DNA of 64,000 nt from Altererythrobacter sp. ZODW24 (GTDB taxonomy: Bacteria > Pseudomonadota > Alphaproteobacteria > Sphingomonadales > Sphingomonadaceae): positions 948,501 to 1,012,500 of the forward strand of contig NZ_CP031155.1 of assembly GCF_003344885.1 (NCBI RefSeq), given 5' to 3'. The notes beneath the pieces were generated by a model. That model worked only from the letters and a program-made list of their open reading frames with translations. It was not told the origin of the DNA and ran no database searches. Position 1 is the stretch's first letter, and every line of letters starts with the position of its first letter. Both the position numbers and the translations under genes were made by a program. Below are positions 34,394 through 44,142 of the stretch, piece after piece.

Positions 34394-36079
34394 ATGGTTG
34401 GGCGAGACAAAATACGTGATGTTTTGAAATGTTTGTCGATCTCTGCCAGCGCGTTGGCAATTGCGGCAGCGCCAGCAGAGTCGCAGGAACTCCCCGAGAT
34501 ACTCGACCAGAGCGAAAGTTCTGAGGCGCCCTATCTACCCGACTTTTCCTATGCCGGTTACGAATACGGGCTGGAGCCTGTGCCCGAGGTTTCACAGATC
34601 ATTCTCGCTGCCGATCACGGCGCGGTTCCAGACGATGGCAGGGATGATAGCGCTGCGCTGATCGCTGCTATTGCAGCGGCTTCTGCCACCAATGGTCCGG
34701 TGAAAGTGCAATTGGCTGCAGGCCGCTATGAACTCACGGAAATTCTCTGGATTGAAGGCAGCAATATCGTGCTGGCCGGCGTGGGATCAGGCGAAGGCGG
34801 GACCGAACTCTACATGCCCCGCCCGCTCAACCAGATGGATGATGGCGGCGCGTCGGACGAATTGCGCAAATATCTTGTCGAGAATGACAAGCGCGAGCGG
34901 CAACCAGACAAGAACCTCGACGTATTGTTCAGCGAATATAGCTGGAACGGCGGCTTTATCTGGACGCGCGCACCGGGCGGACGCCATGCGACTTACATGG
35001 AAGAATATGACCGCGATATCGTTGGACTCGGCGATATTAGTGTCGGCGTGAAGGGGACCAGACAGGTCTCTATTGGGGCCAAGAGCGACCTAAAGGTCGG
35101 CGATGTCGTCCAAATCCATTGGCATAATCGCGCTGGCGAAAACGGCCCGCTGATTGCAGAAATGTACGGCGACACTGATGAGAAGATCGGAGATCGCCAT
35201 TGGACTCTGCCTGACCGGCCCTTGGTTCGCCAAGCAACGCGGATCGAAGCGATCAATGGCAATCAGGTCACCATCGCTGACCCCTTGCTCCACAACATCT
35301 CGGGTGACCTTCCTGCCTATTTCGCGAAGTGGGATCATCTTTCGGGAGTGGGCTTGCAAGACTTCGCCATGACATTCCCCGAGAACCCGTTTTTCGGCCA
35401 TCACAATGAAAGCGGCTTCAACGGCATTTACTTCACCGGTGTCCACAATGGCTGGATCACAAACGTCACCGTGACCAATGCCGATGCCGGGATCATGACG
35501 GATGATCTCGCCAATGTGACCATTTCCAATATCAAGACCGATGGCAATCATATCGCCCACTACAGCGTCCATGTCGGCAATGTTCACAATGTGTTGGTGG
35601 AGGGCGTGAATGTCTTCAACCCCACGATCCATACCTTTAGCTTCAACACGCAGGCGACCAAGTCGGTCTATCGAAACTCCGTCGGTTGGGTCGCACCAAC
35701 GCTGGATCAGCATGCCGGGGCCAACCATCAGAACCTGTATGACAATGTGACGGTTCACATCACACCGGATCAGAAGGCAGCGGATGGCTCCGCAATGTAC
35801 GACCTCTATAAGGCTGGCGGCGCCGGATATTGGCTGCCCGGGCACGGGCGCTATAACACGATGTGGAATGTTAAAGTCCTAGTGGATGGCAGCGTTCCAC
35901 CAGACGAAAAGGTGACAATCCTGGGCGCATCAGAAGGCCCGGAAGCGCGCATCATCGGAATGCATGGCAACCGCGAGATTGTGCTCGACTACCGTCCCCA
36001 GCCCTATGTTGAGCTGATGAACACACCGATAGATACGATCCCGTCGCTCTATGCTTGGCAGCTAGCCCAAAGGAGATAG
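34394..36079 (+). CDS. secreted parallel beta-helix protein, pectate-lyase-like
   Basis: A 561-residue exported protein. A signal peptide ends near AAPAESQELP. The next block, IILAADHGAVPDDGRDDSAA through VQLAAGRYEL, is the opening of the pectate-lyase-3 beta-helix fold. Later coils are rich in Asn and Val (GIYFTGVHNGWITNVTVTNA, NVTISNIKTDGNHIA) as expected for a right-handed helix. A C-terminal block includes LDQHAGANHQNLYDN. No known catalytic lyase motif can be pointed to, so hydrolase, lyase or epimerase are all possible. It is divergent from the uronate operon and shares its LacI-type operator; the natural substrate is probably a uronate-bearing polysaccharide. Confidence 0.78.
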   Translation: MVGRDKIRDVLKCLSISASALAIAAAPAESQELPEILDQSESSEAPYLPDFSYAGYEYGLEPVPEVSQIILAADHGAVPDDGRDDSAALIAAIAAASATNGPVKVQLAAGRYELTEILWIEGSNIVLAGVGSGEGGTELYMPRPLNQMDDGGASDELRKYLVENDKRERQPDKNLDVLFSEYSWNGGFIWTRAPGGRHATYMEEYDRDIVGLGDISVGVKGTRQVSIGAKSDLKVGDVVQIHWHNRAGENGPLIAEMYGDTDEKIGDRHWTLPDRPLVRQATRIEAINGNQVTIADPLLHNISGDLPAYFAKWDHLSGVGLQDFAMTFPENPFFGHHNESGFNGIYFTGVHNGWITNVTVTNADAGIMTDDLANVTISNIKTDGNHIAHYSVHVGNVHNVLVEGVNVFNPTIHTFSFNTQATKSVYRNSVGWVAPTLDQHAGANHQNLYDNVTVHITPDQKAADGSAMYDLYKAGGAGYWLPGHGRYNTMWNVKVLVDGSVPPDEKVTILGASEGPEARIIGMHGNREIVLDYRPQPYVELMNTPIDTIPSLYAWQLAQRR

Positions 36080-36162
36080 GCGCGGAAATAGCTGCACTTC
36101 TCACACACTTTCGCCTAAGCGCGCATCCGGCAATCCTGCCGCCCTTTGCGAGAGTGTAATCC

Positions 36163-37341
36163 GTGACCCAGCAATATGACGCCATCATTCTAGGCGCAGG
36201 TGCCGCCGGATTGATGTGCGCGGCTGTCGCCGGTCAGCGCGGACGCAAAGTGCTGGTGCTTGAACGGGCCGAGAAGCCGGGCAAGAAGATCCTGATTTCT
36301 GGCGGCGGGCGCTGTAATTTCACCAATCTGGACGTTGCACCGGACCGCTATCTCTCCTCCAACCCCCATTTCGCAAAATCCGCACTCAGCCGCTATACGG
36401 CGCAGGACTTTGTCGCCTTGGTCGATAGCTACGATATCGCGTGGCATGAGAAGACGCTGGGCCAGCTGTTCTGCGATGGCTCCTCCAAACAAATCGTCGA
36501 GATGCTGCTGGCGGAATGCGCCAAGGGCGATGTCACGATCAGCTGCGATATCGAAGTTGATCAGGTCGCGCAGGCGGATGACGGATCGTTCACCGTCACT
36601 GCCGGAAACGAAACATTCGCAGCCAAGTCGTTCGTTCTCGCATGCGGCGGTCCCTCCATCCCGAAAATGGGTGCAACGGGATATGCCTATGATCTGGCCC
36701 GCCAGTTCGGCCTCAAGGTGGTTGAGCCTCGCCCTGCCCTTGTCCCGCTGACGCTCGGCGGAGAGGATGTGCTGTTCCGCGAGCTGTCCGGCGTTGCGAC
36801 AGATGTCATCGCTAGAGCTGGCAAAACCGAATTTCGCGAGGCAGCGCTGCTCACGCATAGAGGGTTATCCGGCCCCGCGATCCTGCAAATCTCTTCCTAT
36901 TGGAAGCCCGGCGAAGAAGTCGGTATCGATTTCCTGCCCGCAATGGACGCCGATTGGCTAACCGAAATGAAGCGTGACTATCCGCGTGCAAGCATTGCCG
37001 GCCTACTCAAGGAATATCTCCCCGACCGCCTAGCCGTGACATTGGCTGATAGGATCGGTCTAGACGGCCCGATCCAGGGGCTCTCCGACACTGTATTGCG
37101 CGAGGCAACTACACGTCTCGCCGACTGGCGTTTCGCTCCCAATGGCACCGAAGGCTTCGCCAAAGCCGAGGTCACAGTGGGCGGAATCAGCACGTCTGAA
37201 CTTTCATCGAAAACAATGGAAGCCAAACGGGTACAAAACATGTATGTGGTCGGCGAAGCCGTCGACGTGACCGGCTGGTTGGGCGGATATAATTTTCAAT
37301 GGGCCTGGGCCAGTGGCTGGGCCGCCGCACAAAACCTCTGA
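36163..37341 (+). CDS. HI0933-family NAD(P)/FAD-dependent oxidoreductase
   Basis: A 392-residue flavoprotein of the HI0933/BaiN family. The FAD loop IILGAGAAGLMCAAVAGQRG, LERAEKPGKKILISGGGRC and NFTNLD are typical, and the C-terminal VGEAVDVTGWLGGYNFQWAW is diagnostic. The start is a GTG at 36163. Physiological substrate is not known for most members. It ends 50 bp before the helicase gene on the same strand. Confidence 0.92.
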   Translation: MTQQYDAIILGAGAAGLMCAAVAGQRGRKVLVLERAEKPGKKILISGGGRCNFTNLDVAPDRYLSSNPHFAKSALSRYTAQDFVALVDSYDIAWHEKTLGQLFCDGSSKQIVEMLLAECAKGDVTISCDIEVDQVAQADDGSFTVTAGNETFAAKSFVLACGGPSIPKMGATGYAYDLARQFGLKVVEPRPALVPLTLGGEDVLFRELSGVATDVIARAGKTEFREAALLTHRGLSGPAILQISSYWKPGEEVGIDFLPAMDADWLTEMKRDYPRASIAGLLKEYLPDRLAVTLADRIGLDGPIQGLSDTVLREATTRLADWRFAPNGTEGFAKAEVTVGGISTSELSSKTMEAKRVQNMYVVGEAVDVTGWLGGYNFQWAWASGWAAAQNL

Positions 37342-37391
37342 CTTTTCCTTGCCTTACCGCCCCGCGGTATCGCCGACCCCCTGAGTATGTA

Positions 37392-39221
37392 ATGACTTTC
37401 GAAAATGTACCGCCGATTCTCGGCGAAGCCCTGACCACCCGCGGATATGAAGCGCTGACCCCAGTGCAGCTTGCGGTGACCAAGGAAGAAGCCGCTGGCC
37501 GCGACCTGATCGTGTCGGCACAAACCGGTTCGGGCAAAACCGTCGCTTTCGGCCTCGCCATGGCGGCAGAACTGCTGAAGCCAGATGGCCAAATGCCATT
37601 TGCTGACAAGCCGCTCGCGCTCGTCATCGCACCAACGCGCGAACTTGCATTGCAGGTTAGCCGCGAGCTGACATGGCTCTATGCCAAGGCTGGCGCGCGC
37701 ATCGCGACCTGTGTTGGCGGCATGGATGCCAGCAAAGAACGCCGCAATCTGCGCCACGGTGCGCACATTGTTGTCGGCACGCCAGGCCGCTTGCGCGATC
37801 ACCTTGAGCGCGGCGCGTTGGAGCTATCCGAACTCAAAGCAGCCGTACTCGATGAAGCGGACGAAATGCTCGACATGGGCTTCCGCGAAGACCTTGAGGA
37901 AATCCTCGACGCTACGGGTGACGTCCGCCGGACCCTGCTGTTCTCAGCCACCATGCCGAAGTCGATTGTCTCGCTGGCCAAGCGCTATCAGAAGGACGCT
38001 CTGCGTATCTCAACGGTTGGTGACGACCGGGGCCATGGCGATATTTCCTATCAGGCTGTGACCGTCTCACCCTCCGAGATCGAAAACGCGGTCGTAAACC
38101 TGCTGCGTTTCCATGAAGCTGAAACAGCAATGCTGTTCTGCGCCACGCGCGACAATGTTCGCCGTCTTCACGCAACCTTGCAGGAACGCGGCTTTGCGGT
38201 TGTTGCCCTGTCGGGCGAACACTCGCAGCAAGAACGCAACCAAGCCATGCAGGCCATGCGCGACCGCCGCGCCCGTGTCTGTGTTGCCACCGACGTTGCC
38301 GCACGCGGTATTGATTTGCCGACGCTCAGCCTCGTGATCCACGTTGAAGTGCCGCGCGATGCAGAGGCTTTGCAGCACCGTTCGGGCCGTACCGGCCGTG
38401 CCGGTAAGAAGGGCACCGCAGTCATCATCGTGCCATATCCGCGCCGCCGCCGGGTCGAGAGCATGCTTCGCGGAGCCAAGATCAACGCCGACTGGATCGA
38501 AGCGCCTACCCGCGAACAGATCAATGTTCAGGACCGTGAGCGTCTGCTGAAGAACCTGCTCGAACCATCCGAATTCGAAGAAGAAGACCGCAAACTGGCC
38601 GAACGCCTGATGGCCGAACGCACGCCCGAAGATATCGCCGCTGCTCTGGTCAAGGCGCACCGTGCCAAAATGCCGCAGCCCGAAGAGATGCTGGCAAACA
38701 CCCCCGAAGCGCGCAAGGATGCGCAGAAGGAACGCCATCGTCCCGGTTTCGAAGACACTGTGTGGTTCCGCATGGATATCGGACGTCAGCAAAACGCCGA
38801 TCCGCGCTGGTTGCTGCCGCTGCTATGCCGCCGGGGTCACATCACCCGCAATGAAGTGGGCGCGATCCGCATCGGGCCGAAGGAAACATTCTTCCAGATC
38901 CCGCGTGCAATCTCCGGCAAATTCGCTGATGCCTTGCAGCGCACCGCTGGTGCAGAAGCAGGCGAAGATAGCGTGAATATTGAACCATCAGCCGACGGAC
39001 CACGCGTCGAAGCGCGCGCCAACCGTAAAGGCGGGGGCGGCGGCGGCAAGTTCCACCGCAAGGGCAACGAAGGTGGCGGTTCGGGCGGCGGCTATCGCGG
39101 CGGACCCGGTGGTGGCGGTGGCGGCAAGTATAGAGCCAAGCCCAACCGCAAAAACCCGACCAAACCGCCGTTCAAAGGTAAAAAGAACTTCAAACCCGCT
39201 GGCGGCCCTAAGCCGGGCTGA
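37392..39221 (+). CDS. DEAD-box RNA helicase with DbpA-type RNA-binding domain
   Basis: A 609-residue ATP-dependent RNA helicase of the DeaD/CsdA type. Motifs in order: AQTGSGKT (43-50), PTRELA, TPGR, LDEADEMLD, FSATMP, then HRSGRTGRAGKKG in the second RecA domain. A DbpA-like domain follows (about residues 450-520, TVWFRMDIGRQQNADPRWLL), then a tail of about 85 residues rich in Gly, Lys and Arg (GGGGGGKFHRKGNEGGGSGG and similar), probably for RNA binding. The ATG at 37392 fixes the start at MTFENVP. Likely roles are ribosome assembly and mRNA decay in the cold. Confidence 0.93.
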   Translation: MTFENVPPILGEALTTRGYEALTPVQLAVTKEEAAGRDLIVSAQTGSGKTVAFGLAMAAELLKPDGQMPFADKPLALVIAPTRELALQVSRELTWLYAKAGARIATCVGGMDASKERRNLRHGAHIVVGTPGRLRDHLERGALELSELKAAVLDEADEMLDMGFREDLEEILDATGDVRRTLLFSATMPKSIVSLAKRYQKDALRISTVGDDRGHGDISYQAVTVSPSEIENAVVNLLRFHEAETAMLFCATRDNVRRLHATLQERGFAVVALSGEHSQQERNQAMQAMRDRRARVCVATDVAARGIDLPTLSLVIHVEVPRDAEALQHRSGRTGRAGKKGTAVIIVPYPRRRRVESMLRGAKINADWIEAPTREQINVQDRERLLKNLLEPSEFEEEDRKLAERLMAERTPEDIAAALVKAHRAKMPQPEEMLANTPEARKDAQKERHRPGFEDTVWFRMDIGRQQNADPRWLLPLLCRRGHITRNEVGAIRIGPKETFFQIPRAISGKFADALQRTAGAEAGEDSVNIEPSADGPRVEARANRKGGGGGGKFHRKGNEGGGSGGGYRGGPGGGGGGKYRAKPNRKNPTKPPFKGKKNFKPAGGPKPG

Positions 39222-39260
39222 CCGGGACCGGACCGGGCGACGCTTGCGTTCGCCCGCTGG

Positions 39261-39905
39261 CTAAGAAGCGACCGGCACTTCACCAAACAGGCTAGGCTCA
39301 TCGCCATCGGCCCAAGGCTGGCGCTTGATCATGATCGCCTGAAACAGCGGTGATGCGATGTGCCGGTCAAGCCATTTGCGCAAATGCGGAACGGGCGCTC
39401 CATCAAACCAGTCGCGGTCGGTGGCAGCGAACTGGCGCACAAATGGGAAGATCGCCATATCGGCGATGCCGCGCGTTTCTCCGCAGAGGTTTGTGCTATC
39501 CCCAAGCCGCGCCTCCAGATGCTGGAGGATGACCATCGCCGCCGCGCGGTGTTCCAGCGGGTCAGTGTCATGGCGCGCCGAGTATTTGTAACGGTCGAGG
39601 TGATGTTTGAGCGGGCCGTCATTGACTTCGATTAGTTCGGGAGCATCACGCTCCAGCCAACCTTCGGGGTCCTGCTGAGCAAGCGACCACCGCATAATGT
39701 CGAGGCTTTCCTCCAGCACGTCACCGTCACTTAAAACGAGAACCGGCACCGTCGCCTTTTCGGATGCTGCGATCATGGCTTCAGGCTTTGCCGAGAGCTT
39801 TACCTCACGGATTTCGCAGGCCTGACCGGCGATCAGTACCGCCATCCGCGCCCGCATTGCATAGGGGCAGCGGCGGAAGCTGTAGAGGATCGGCAGATCG
39901 CTCAT
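39261..39905 (-). CDS. glutathione S-transferase-like protein
   Basis: A 214-residue protein with an N-terminal thioredoxin-like GST domain ([40 protein letters not shown]) and a helical C-terminal domain. The CPYAMRAR motif places it with Cys-type, omega/beta-like GSTs. Substrate and reaction are unknown; glutathione-dependent reduction of thiols is likely. It overlaps trhO by four bases (TCAT at 39902-39905), so the two are coupled. Confidence 0.88.
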   Translation of the reverse strand: MSDLPILYSFRRCPYAMRARMAVLIAGQACEIREVKLSAKPEAMIAASEKATVPVLVLSDGDVLEESLDIMRWSLAQQDPEGWLERDAPELIEVNDGPLKHHLDRYKYSARHDTDPLEHRAAAMVILQHLEARLGDSTNLCGETRGIADMAIFPFVRQFAATDRDWFDGAPVPHLRKWLDRHIASPLFQAIMIKRQPWADGDEPSLFGEVPVAS

Positions 39906-40852
39906 TTCTTTGGCTTCTGCTCAGCGCCCAAGTGCGCTTCACCGGCCTGTGCCGCCTTCTCTTCTTGACGCTGACGTTCGCGGTAACGCTCGCGTTGCTC
40001 ATCGGTCCGCTCGTCATAGCAGGCAGCGCATTGCACCCCCTCTTCAAATTGCGGTGATGCTTTGTCTTCGGCGCTAATCGGGCGGCGGCAGGCATGACAC
40101 AAATCATATGATCCCGTCTCCAGCCCGTGTTTCACAGTGACGCGCTGATCGAAGACGAAGCATTCGCCTTCCCACAGGCTTTCATCTTCAGGGACATTTT
40201 CGAGATATTTCAGAATGCCGCCCTTGAGGTGAAAGACGTCCTCGACGCCCTCAGACTTGAGGAATGCAGTCGATTTTTCGCAACGAATGCCGCCAGTGCA
40301 AAACATCGCGACCTTTGGAGCCTTGCCCTCGCCTAGCAACCGTTCGCGTTCGGCGCGGAACCAAGCGGGAAAATCACGGAAGGTGGCGAGCTCAGGGTCA
40401 ATCGCCCCGCTGAAGGTGCCGACAGCCGTTTCATAGTCGTTGCGCGTGTCGATCATGATCGTGTCAGGATCGGATATCAGCGCGTTCCAATCCTGCGGCG
40501 ACACATATTGCCCAACGCTGGCGGTGGGATCGATATTGGGCTGGCCCATGGTCACAATCTCGCGCTTCAGCCGCACTTTCATGCGGTAGAAAGGCATCTC
40601 ATCCGCGCCCGAAAACTTCACTTCAAGATCAGCAAATTCCGGTTTTGCCCGCAGATGCTCAAGCAGCGTATCGATTGCAGATTGGTCACCTGCCAATGTG
40701 CCATTGATGCCTTCAGGCGCGACCAGCAACGTGCCTTTGAGCCCGGCAGCGTCGCACACGCCTTGGAGTTCAGCGCGTAATTCAGGCGGCGAGCCAATCG
40801 GCGCGAATTTATACAGCGCGGCGACGCAGATGGGTGATGTTTGGACAGTCAT
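39902..40852 (-). CDS. trhO: tRNA uridine(34) hydroxylase
   Basis: Makes 5-hydroxyuridine at wobble position 34 of certain tRNAs with molecular oxygen. The 316-residue protein has the acylphosphatase-like N-terminal domain and a rhodanese domain with the active Cys in [14 protein letters not shown]; a C-terminal pair of CxxC motifs (CHACRR, CAACYDE) suggests a zinc ribbon. The Lys/Glu/Gln-rich tail is charged and probably flexible. It is followed on the same strand by the GST gene. Confidence 0.92.
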   Translation of the reverse strand: MTVQTSPICVAALYKFAPIGSPPELRAELQGVCDAAGLKGTLLVAPEGINGTLAGDQSAIDTLLEHLRAKPEFADLEVKFSGADEMPFYRMKVRLKREIVTMGQPNIDPTASVGQYVSPQDWNALISDPDTIMIDTRNDYETAVGTFSGAIDPELATFRDFPAWFRAERERLLGEGKAPKVAMFCTGGIRCEKSTAFLKSEGVEDVFHLKGGILKYLENVPEDESLWEGECFVFDQRVTVKHGLETGSYDLCHACRRPISAEDKASPQFEEGVQCAACYDERTDEQRERYRERQRQEEKAAQAGEAHLGAEQKPKK

Positions 40853-40878
40853 TGCGCCGGTCCCCTAGCGCAGCGGCT

Positions 40879-43800
40879 CTAGGAAGTCATCGCCTCTGCC
40901 GCCGGTTCAGCCTCTTCACTGGCGAACCAGCCCTGAATTCGGTCGACCGCGCGCATTTGCAAGATCGCCAGTGCTGGGATCAGCAGAATCAGCAATACCG
41001 TGCCGAACAAAACCCCAAAGCCGAGGCTGGCCGACATCGGGATAAGGAACTGTGCCTGCAGGCTCGTCTCAAAGGTGATCGGCGCGACCCCCAGGAACGT
41101 CGTGATCGCGGTCAGCATGATTGGGCGGAAGCGCGACTTGGCGGCGTCCACAACGGCTTCGCCGCGCTCCATTCCGGCGGCCAAATTCTCGTTCATGAAG
41201 TCGATCAGCACCAGCGCTCCGTTGATGATAACACCCGACAGAGCGATAATCCCGAACATCGACAAAATGGCGAGCGGAATGCCGAGGATAAGGTGTCCCA
41301 GCAACGCGCCAATGATCCCGAATGGGATAGCGGCCATGATGATGAGCGGCTGGATGTATGAGCGGAACGGTATCGCCAGAAGTGCATAGATCGCGAGCAG
41401 AGCCAGACCAAACGCGCTGCCAAGATCGCCGAAGCTTTCCTCTTGCTCCTCCTGCTCACCGCCAAAGCTATATTGCAGCCCGGGATAGTCATCCACGGCT
41501 GCGGGCATGATCTCGCTTTCGAGTAACGTCGCAACTTCCTGCCCCGTGACCACTTCATCATCCAGATCGGCGCTGACCGTCGTCATCCGGCGGCCTTCTT
41601 CGCGGCGGATAACCGAGGGCGCTTCGGCAAAGGACACATTGGCGAGGCTGCCAAGCGGGACCTGACCTCCGGGCACTCGCACGCGGAAACTCTCGATGTC
41701 GGCAATCGAATTGCGCTCTTCTTCGGGCAGGCGCACATAGACGCGCACGTCCTCACGGCCGCGCTGGACCCTGACTGCTTCTGCACCGAAGAATGCCGCA
41801 CGCACCTGACCCGCAACATCTTGCAACGTCACGCCCAAGGTGCGCGCTGATGGCTTCAGACGCAGGTCGACTTCTCGCATCCCTTCGTCCTGATCGCTTT
41901 CAATGTCGAACACGCCCGAGACGCGCCCCAGCGATGCCATGACTTGCTGCGAAGCTCGGTCCAGCACTTCCTCATCTGGATGAGACAGTTGGACATTGAC
42001 CGGATCACCTACGGAAAGCAGCGATGACGAGATCGCCAGCGAACGCGCTTCGGGCACTTCGCCCAGCTCTTCGCGCCATGCTTCTTCGATCTGTGCCGCG
42101 GAAACATCGCGCGCGGTTGAAGAAACCAGGCTGAGCTGGACGTTAGCCAGATTGGGCCGCAAAGTTTGCGTGTTACCATCGGGGCCGCCCGAACGGGCAA
42201 TCATCCCGACCGTCGTATAGGTCGCTTTCATAAAGGCAGCGTCGTCAGCGGCCTCGTCCGTAAATCGCTCGATAGCGCGGTCCGCAGCGGCTTCGATCCG
42301 CTCGGTGACAGCTTCCGTCCTGTCGATGGTCGTACCTGCAGGCATTTCAAGTGTGGCAGACACGACATCAGCCTCGATATCCGGGAAGAATGTGAACTTG
42401 ATGATCCCGGCCGGCACCATCGCGCCCACGAAGATCAGCAGCGCGACCCCGCCTGCCAAGATTACATAAGGCGCCTTCACGGTGAACCGCAGCGCCTGGT
42501 CAAGCGGCCCTTCGACGAAGGCCTTAAAACGGCGATCGACGGCTTGTTGGACATTTTCGAGCGAGCGCATGATGCGGCTTTTTGCCGCCGTTCCCGCAGC
42601 GGGCAGATGGCTCAGGTGATGCGGCAGGATCAACAGAGCTTCGACCAGCGAAAGGCTAAGCACTGCGATCACAACCAACGGAATATCCGCCAGCAATTTG
42701 CCAATCGTTCCGCCAACTGCGAGCAGCGGCGAGAAAGCGGTAATCGTGGTTGCGACGGCAAACAGCACCGGCACTTTCACGCGCTGCGCCCCCGCGATGG
42801 CCGCGCCGACCCCGGTTCGCCCACGTTCGCGCTCGGCATAGATATTCTCGCCGACAACAACCGCATCATCGACCACCAGCCCCAAGGCCAGAATGAATCC
42901 GAAAAGGGAGAACATGTTGATACTCGACCCCGCCCAATCGAGGATAAAAATCGCGCCGATGAAGGTGATGCCAATGCCCGCAGCTGTCCACAGAGCGAGG
43001 CGAATGTCGAGGAACAGCGTCAGCGCGACCAACACCAGCAACAGGCCGATAACGGCGTTCTTGAGGAGCAAGCTCAGGCGATCATTGAGCAATTCGGAGT
43101 TGTCGTCCCAAACCGCATAACTGACGCCAGTTGGCAGGCTGTAACCGTCTTCCAGCAGAGTCTTAACCGATGCCGCGACGTCCAGCACCCGCTCGTCACT
43201 GGTGCGGTAAACATCGACAAAGGCGACCGGCTGATCATTGAAACGCGTGATCAAATCGGAATCTTCGAACCCGTCATTGACGGTCGCAATGTCGCCCAAC
43301 CGCAAGATATTGCCCGAACTGCTCGTCAGGATCACAATGTCTTCAAAGTCTTGCTGGTTGTAATTCTGACCGACGGTTCTGATGCGAATTTCTTCGCTAT
43401 TGGTGTCAATCGAGCCTGCCGGACTATCCAGACTGCTGGACGCTATTGTCCGCGAAACGTCAGTCAGCGAAAGGCCCAGCGAGCGCAATCGGTCCTGCGG
43501 AACATCGGCGTAAATCTGATATTGGCGCACGGCGCTGGTTTGGACGTAACTCACTTCCGGCAAAGCGGCGATGGCATCCTCAAGCTCGTAAGCAGTCTCT
43601 TTCAATGTGGCTTCTGGCAGGTCACCATAAAGTGCAATCCGCATGACAACTTGGCGCGTCGTAAGTTCGCGAATGTCTGGCTCTTCCGCCTCGACCGGGA
43701 ATGTCTGGATCTGGTCAATCTCGGATTTCACATCATCGAGAGCGCGGGCGATATCGGTGCCAAGCTCCAGCTCGACGTTGACCGTGCCAACGCCCTCAGA

Positions 43801-44142
43801 CGCAGTTGCGGTAATTTCTTTCACGCCTTCTATCGCCTCAACGGCTTCCTCGACCTTCTGGACAATCGATTCCTCGATCTCTTCAGGCGTGGCGCCAGGA
43901 TAGGTGACTGAAACGGATACTGTATCGAGGCTGCTCTCGGGGAAAACTTCCTGCACAATCGACGAATATGATGCGATCCCTGCAATCAGCATCAGCATCA
44001 TCAACAGGTTCGCAGCGACCCCGTTTTTGGCCATGAAGGCGATGAAACCCTTGCGTTCACGCGCGTGATCGCCCGCGACATTGCCGAAGCGGTCGCGCGC
44101 TTGCCCGTCCGGCACGGGACTGCCTTCGCCGGGCTCACTCAT
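40879..44142 (-). CDS. RND efflux pump, inner-membrane transporter
   Basis: A 1087-residue proton-driven exporter of the AcrB/MdtC type. A hydrophilic N-terminal tail of about 35 residues precedes the first helix, then two large periplasmic loops and twelve helices. The proton-relay acid pair is in LGLVVDDAVVVGENIY; the partner region in the second half reads GVIINGALVLIDFMN, diverging from the usual NN. The start overlaps the end of the adaptor gene by 8 bp. Substrates are unknown, but the operon order outer membrane - adaptor - pump is that of a complete tripartite system. Confidence 0.92.
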   Translation of the reverse strand: MSEPGEGSPVPDGQARDRFGNVAGDHARERKGFIAFMAKNGVAANLLMMLMLIAGIASYSSIVQEVFPESSLDTVSVSVTYPGATPEEIEESIVQKVEEAVEAIEGVKEITATASEGVGTVNVELELGTDIARALDDVKSEIDQIQTFPVEAEEPDIRELTTRQVVMRIALYGDLPEATLKETAYELEDAIAALPEVSYVQTSAVRQYQIYADVPQDRLRSLGLSLTDVSRTIASSSLDSPAGSIDTNSEEIRIRTVGQNYNQQDFEDIVILTSSSGNILRLGDIATVNDGFEDSDLITRFNDQPVAFVDVYRTSDERVLDVAASVKTLLEDGYSLPTGVSYAVWDDNSELLNDRLSLLLKNAVIGLLLVLVALTLFLDIRLALWTAAGIGITFIGAIFILDWAGSSINMFSLFGFILALGLVVDDAVVVGENIYAERERGRTGVGAAIAGAQRVKVPVLFAVATTITAFSPLLAVGGTIGKLLADIPLVVIAVLSLSLVEALLILPHHLSHLPAAGTAAKSRIMRSLENVQQAVDRRFKAFVEGPLDQALRFTVKAPYVILAGGVALLIFVGAMVPAGIIKFTFFPDIEADVVSATLEMPAGTTIDRTEAVTERIEAAADRAIERFTDEAADDAAFMKATYTTVGMIARSGGPDGNTQTLRPNLANVQLSLVSSTARDVSAAQIEEAWREELGEVPEARSLAISSSLLSVGDPVNVQLSHPDEEVLDRASQQVMASLGRVSGVFDIESDQDEGMREVDLRLKPSARTLGVTLQDVAGQVRAAFFGAEAVRVQRGREDVRVYVRLPEEERNSIADIESFRVRVPGGQVPLGSLANVSFAEAPSVIRREEGRRMTTVSADLDDEVVTGQEVATLLESEIMPAAVDDYPGLQYSFGGEQEEQEESFGDLGSAFGLALLAIYALLAIPFRSYIQPLIIMAAIPFGIIGALLGHLILGIPLAILSMFGIIALSGVIINGALVLIDFMNENLAAGMERGEAVVDAAKSRFRPIMLTAITTFLGVAPITFETSLQAQFLIPMSASLGFGVLFGTVLLILLIPALAILQMRAVDRIQGWFASEEAEPAAEAMTS

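Noticed and set aside
42166..43911. A 581-codon plus-strand frame opposite the RND pump gene.
   Set aside because: RND pump motifs are unambiguous on the minus strand; the antisense product is rich in Arg/Gln/Asp without domain character.
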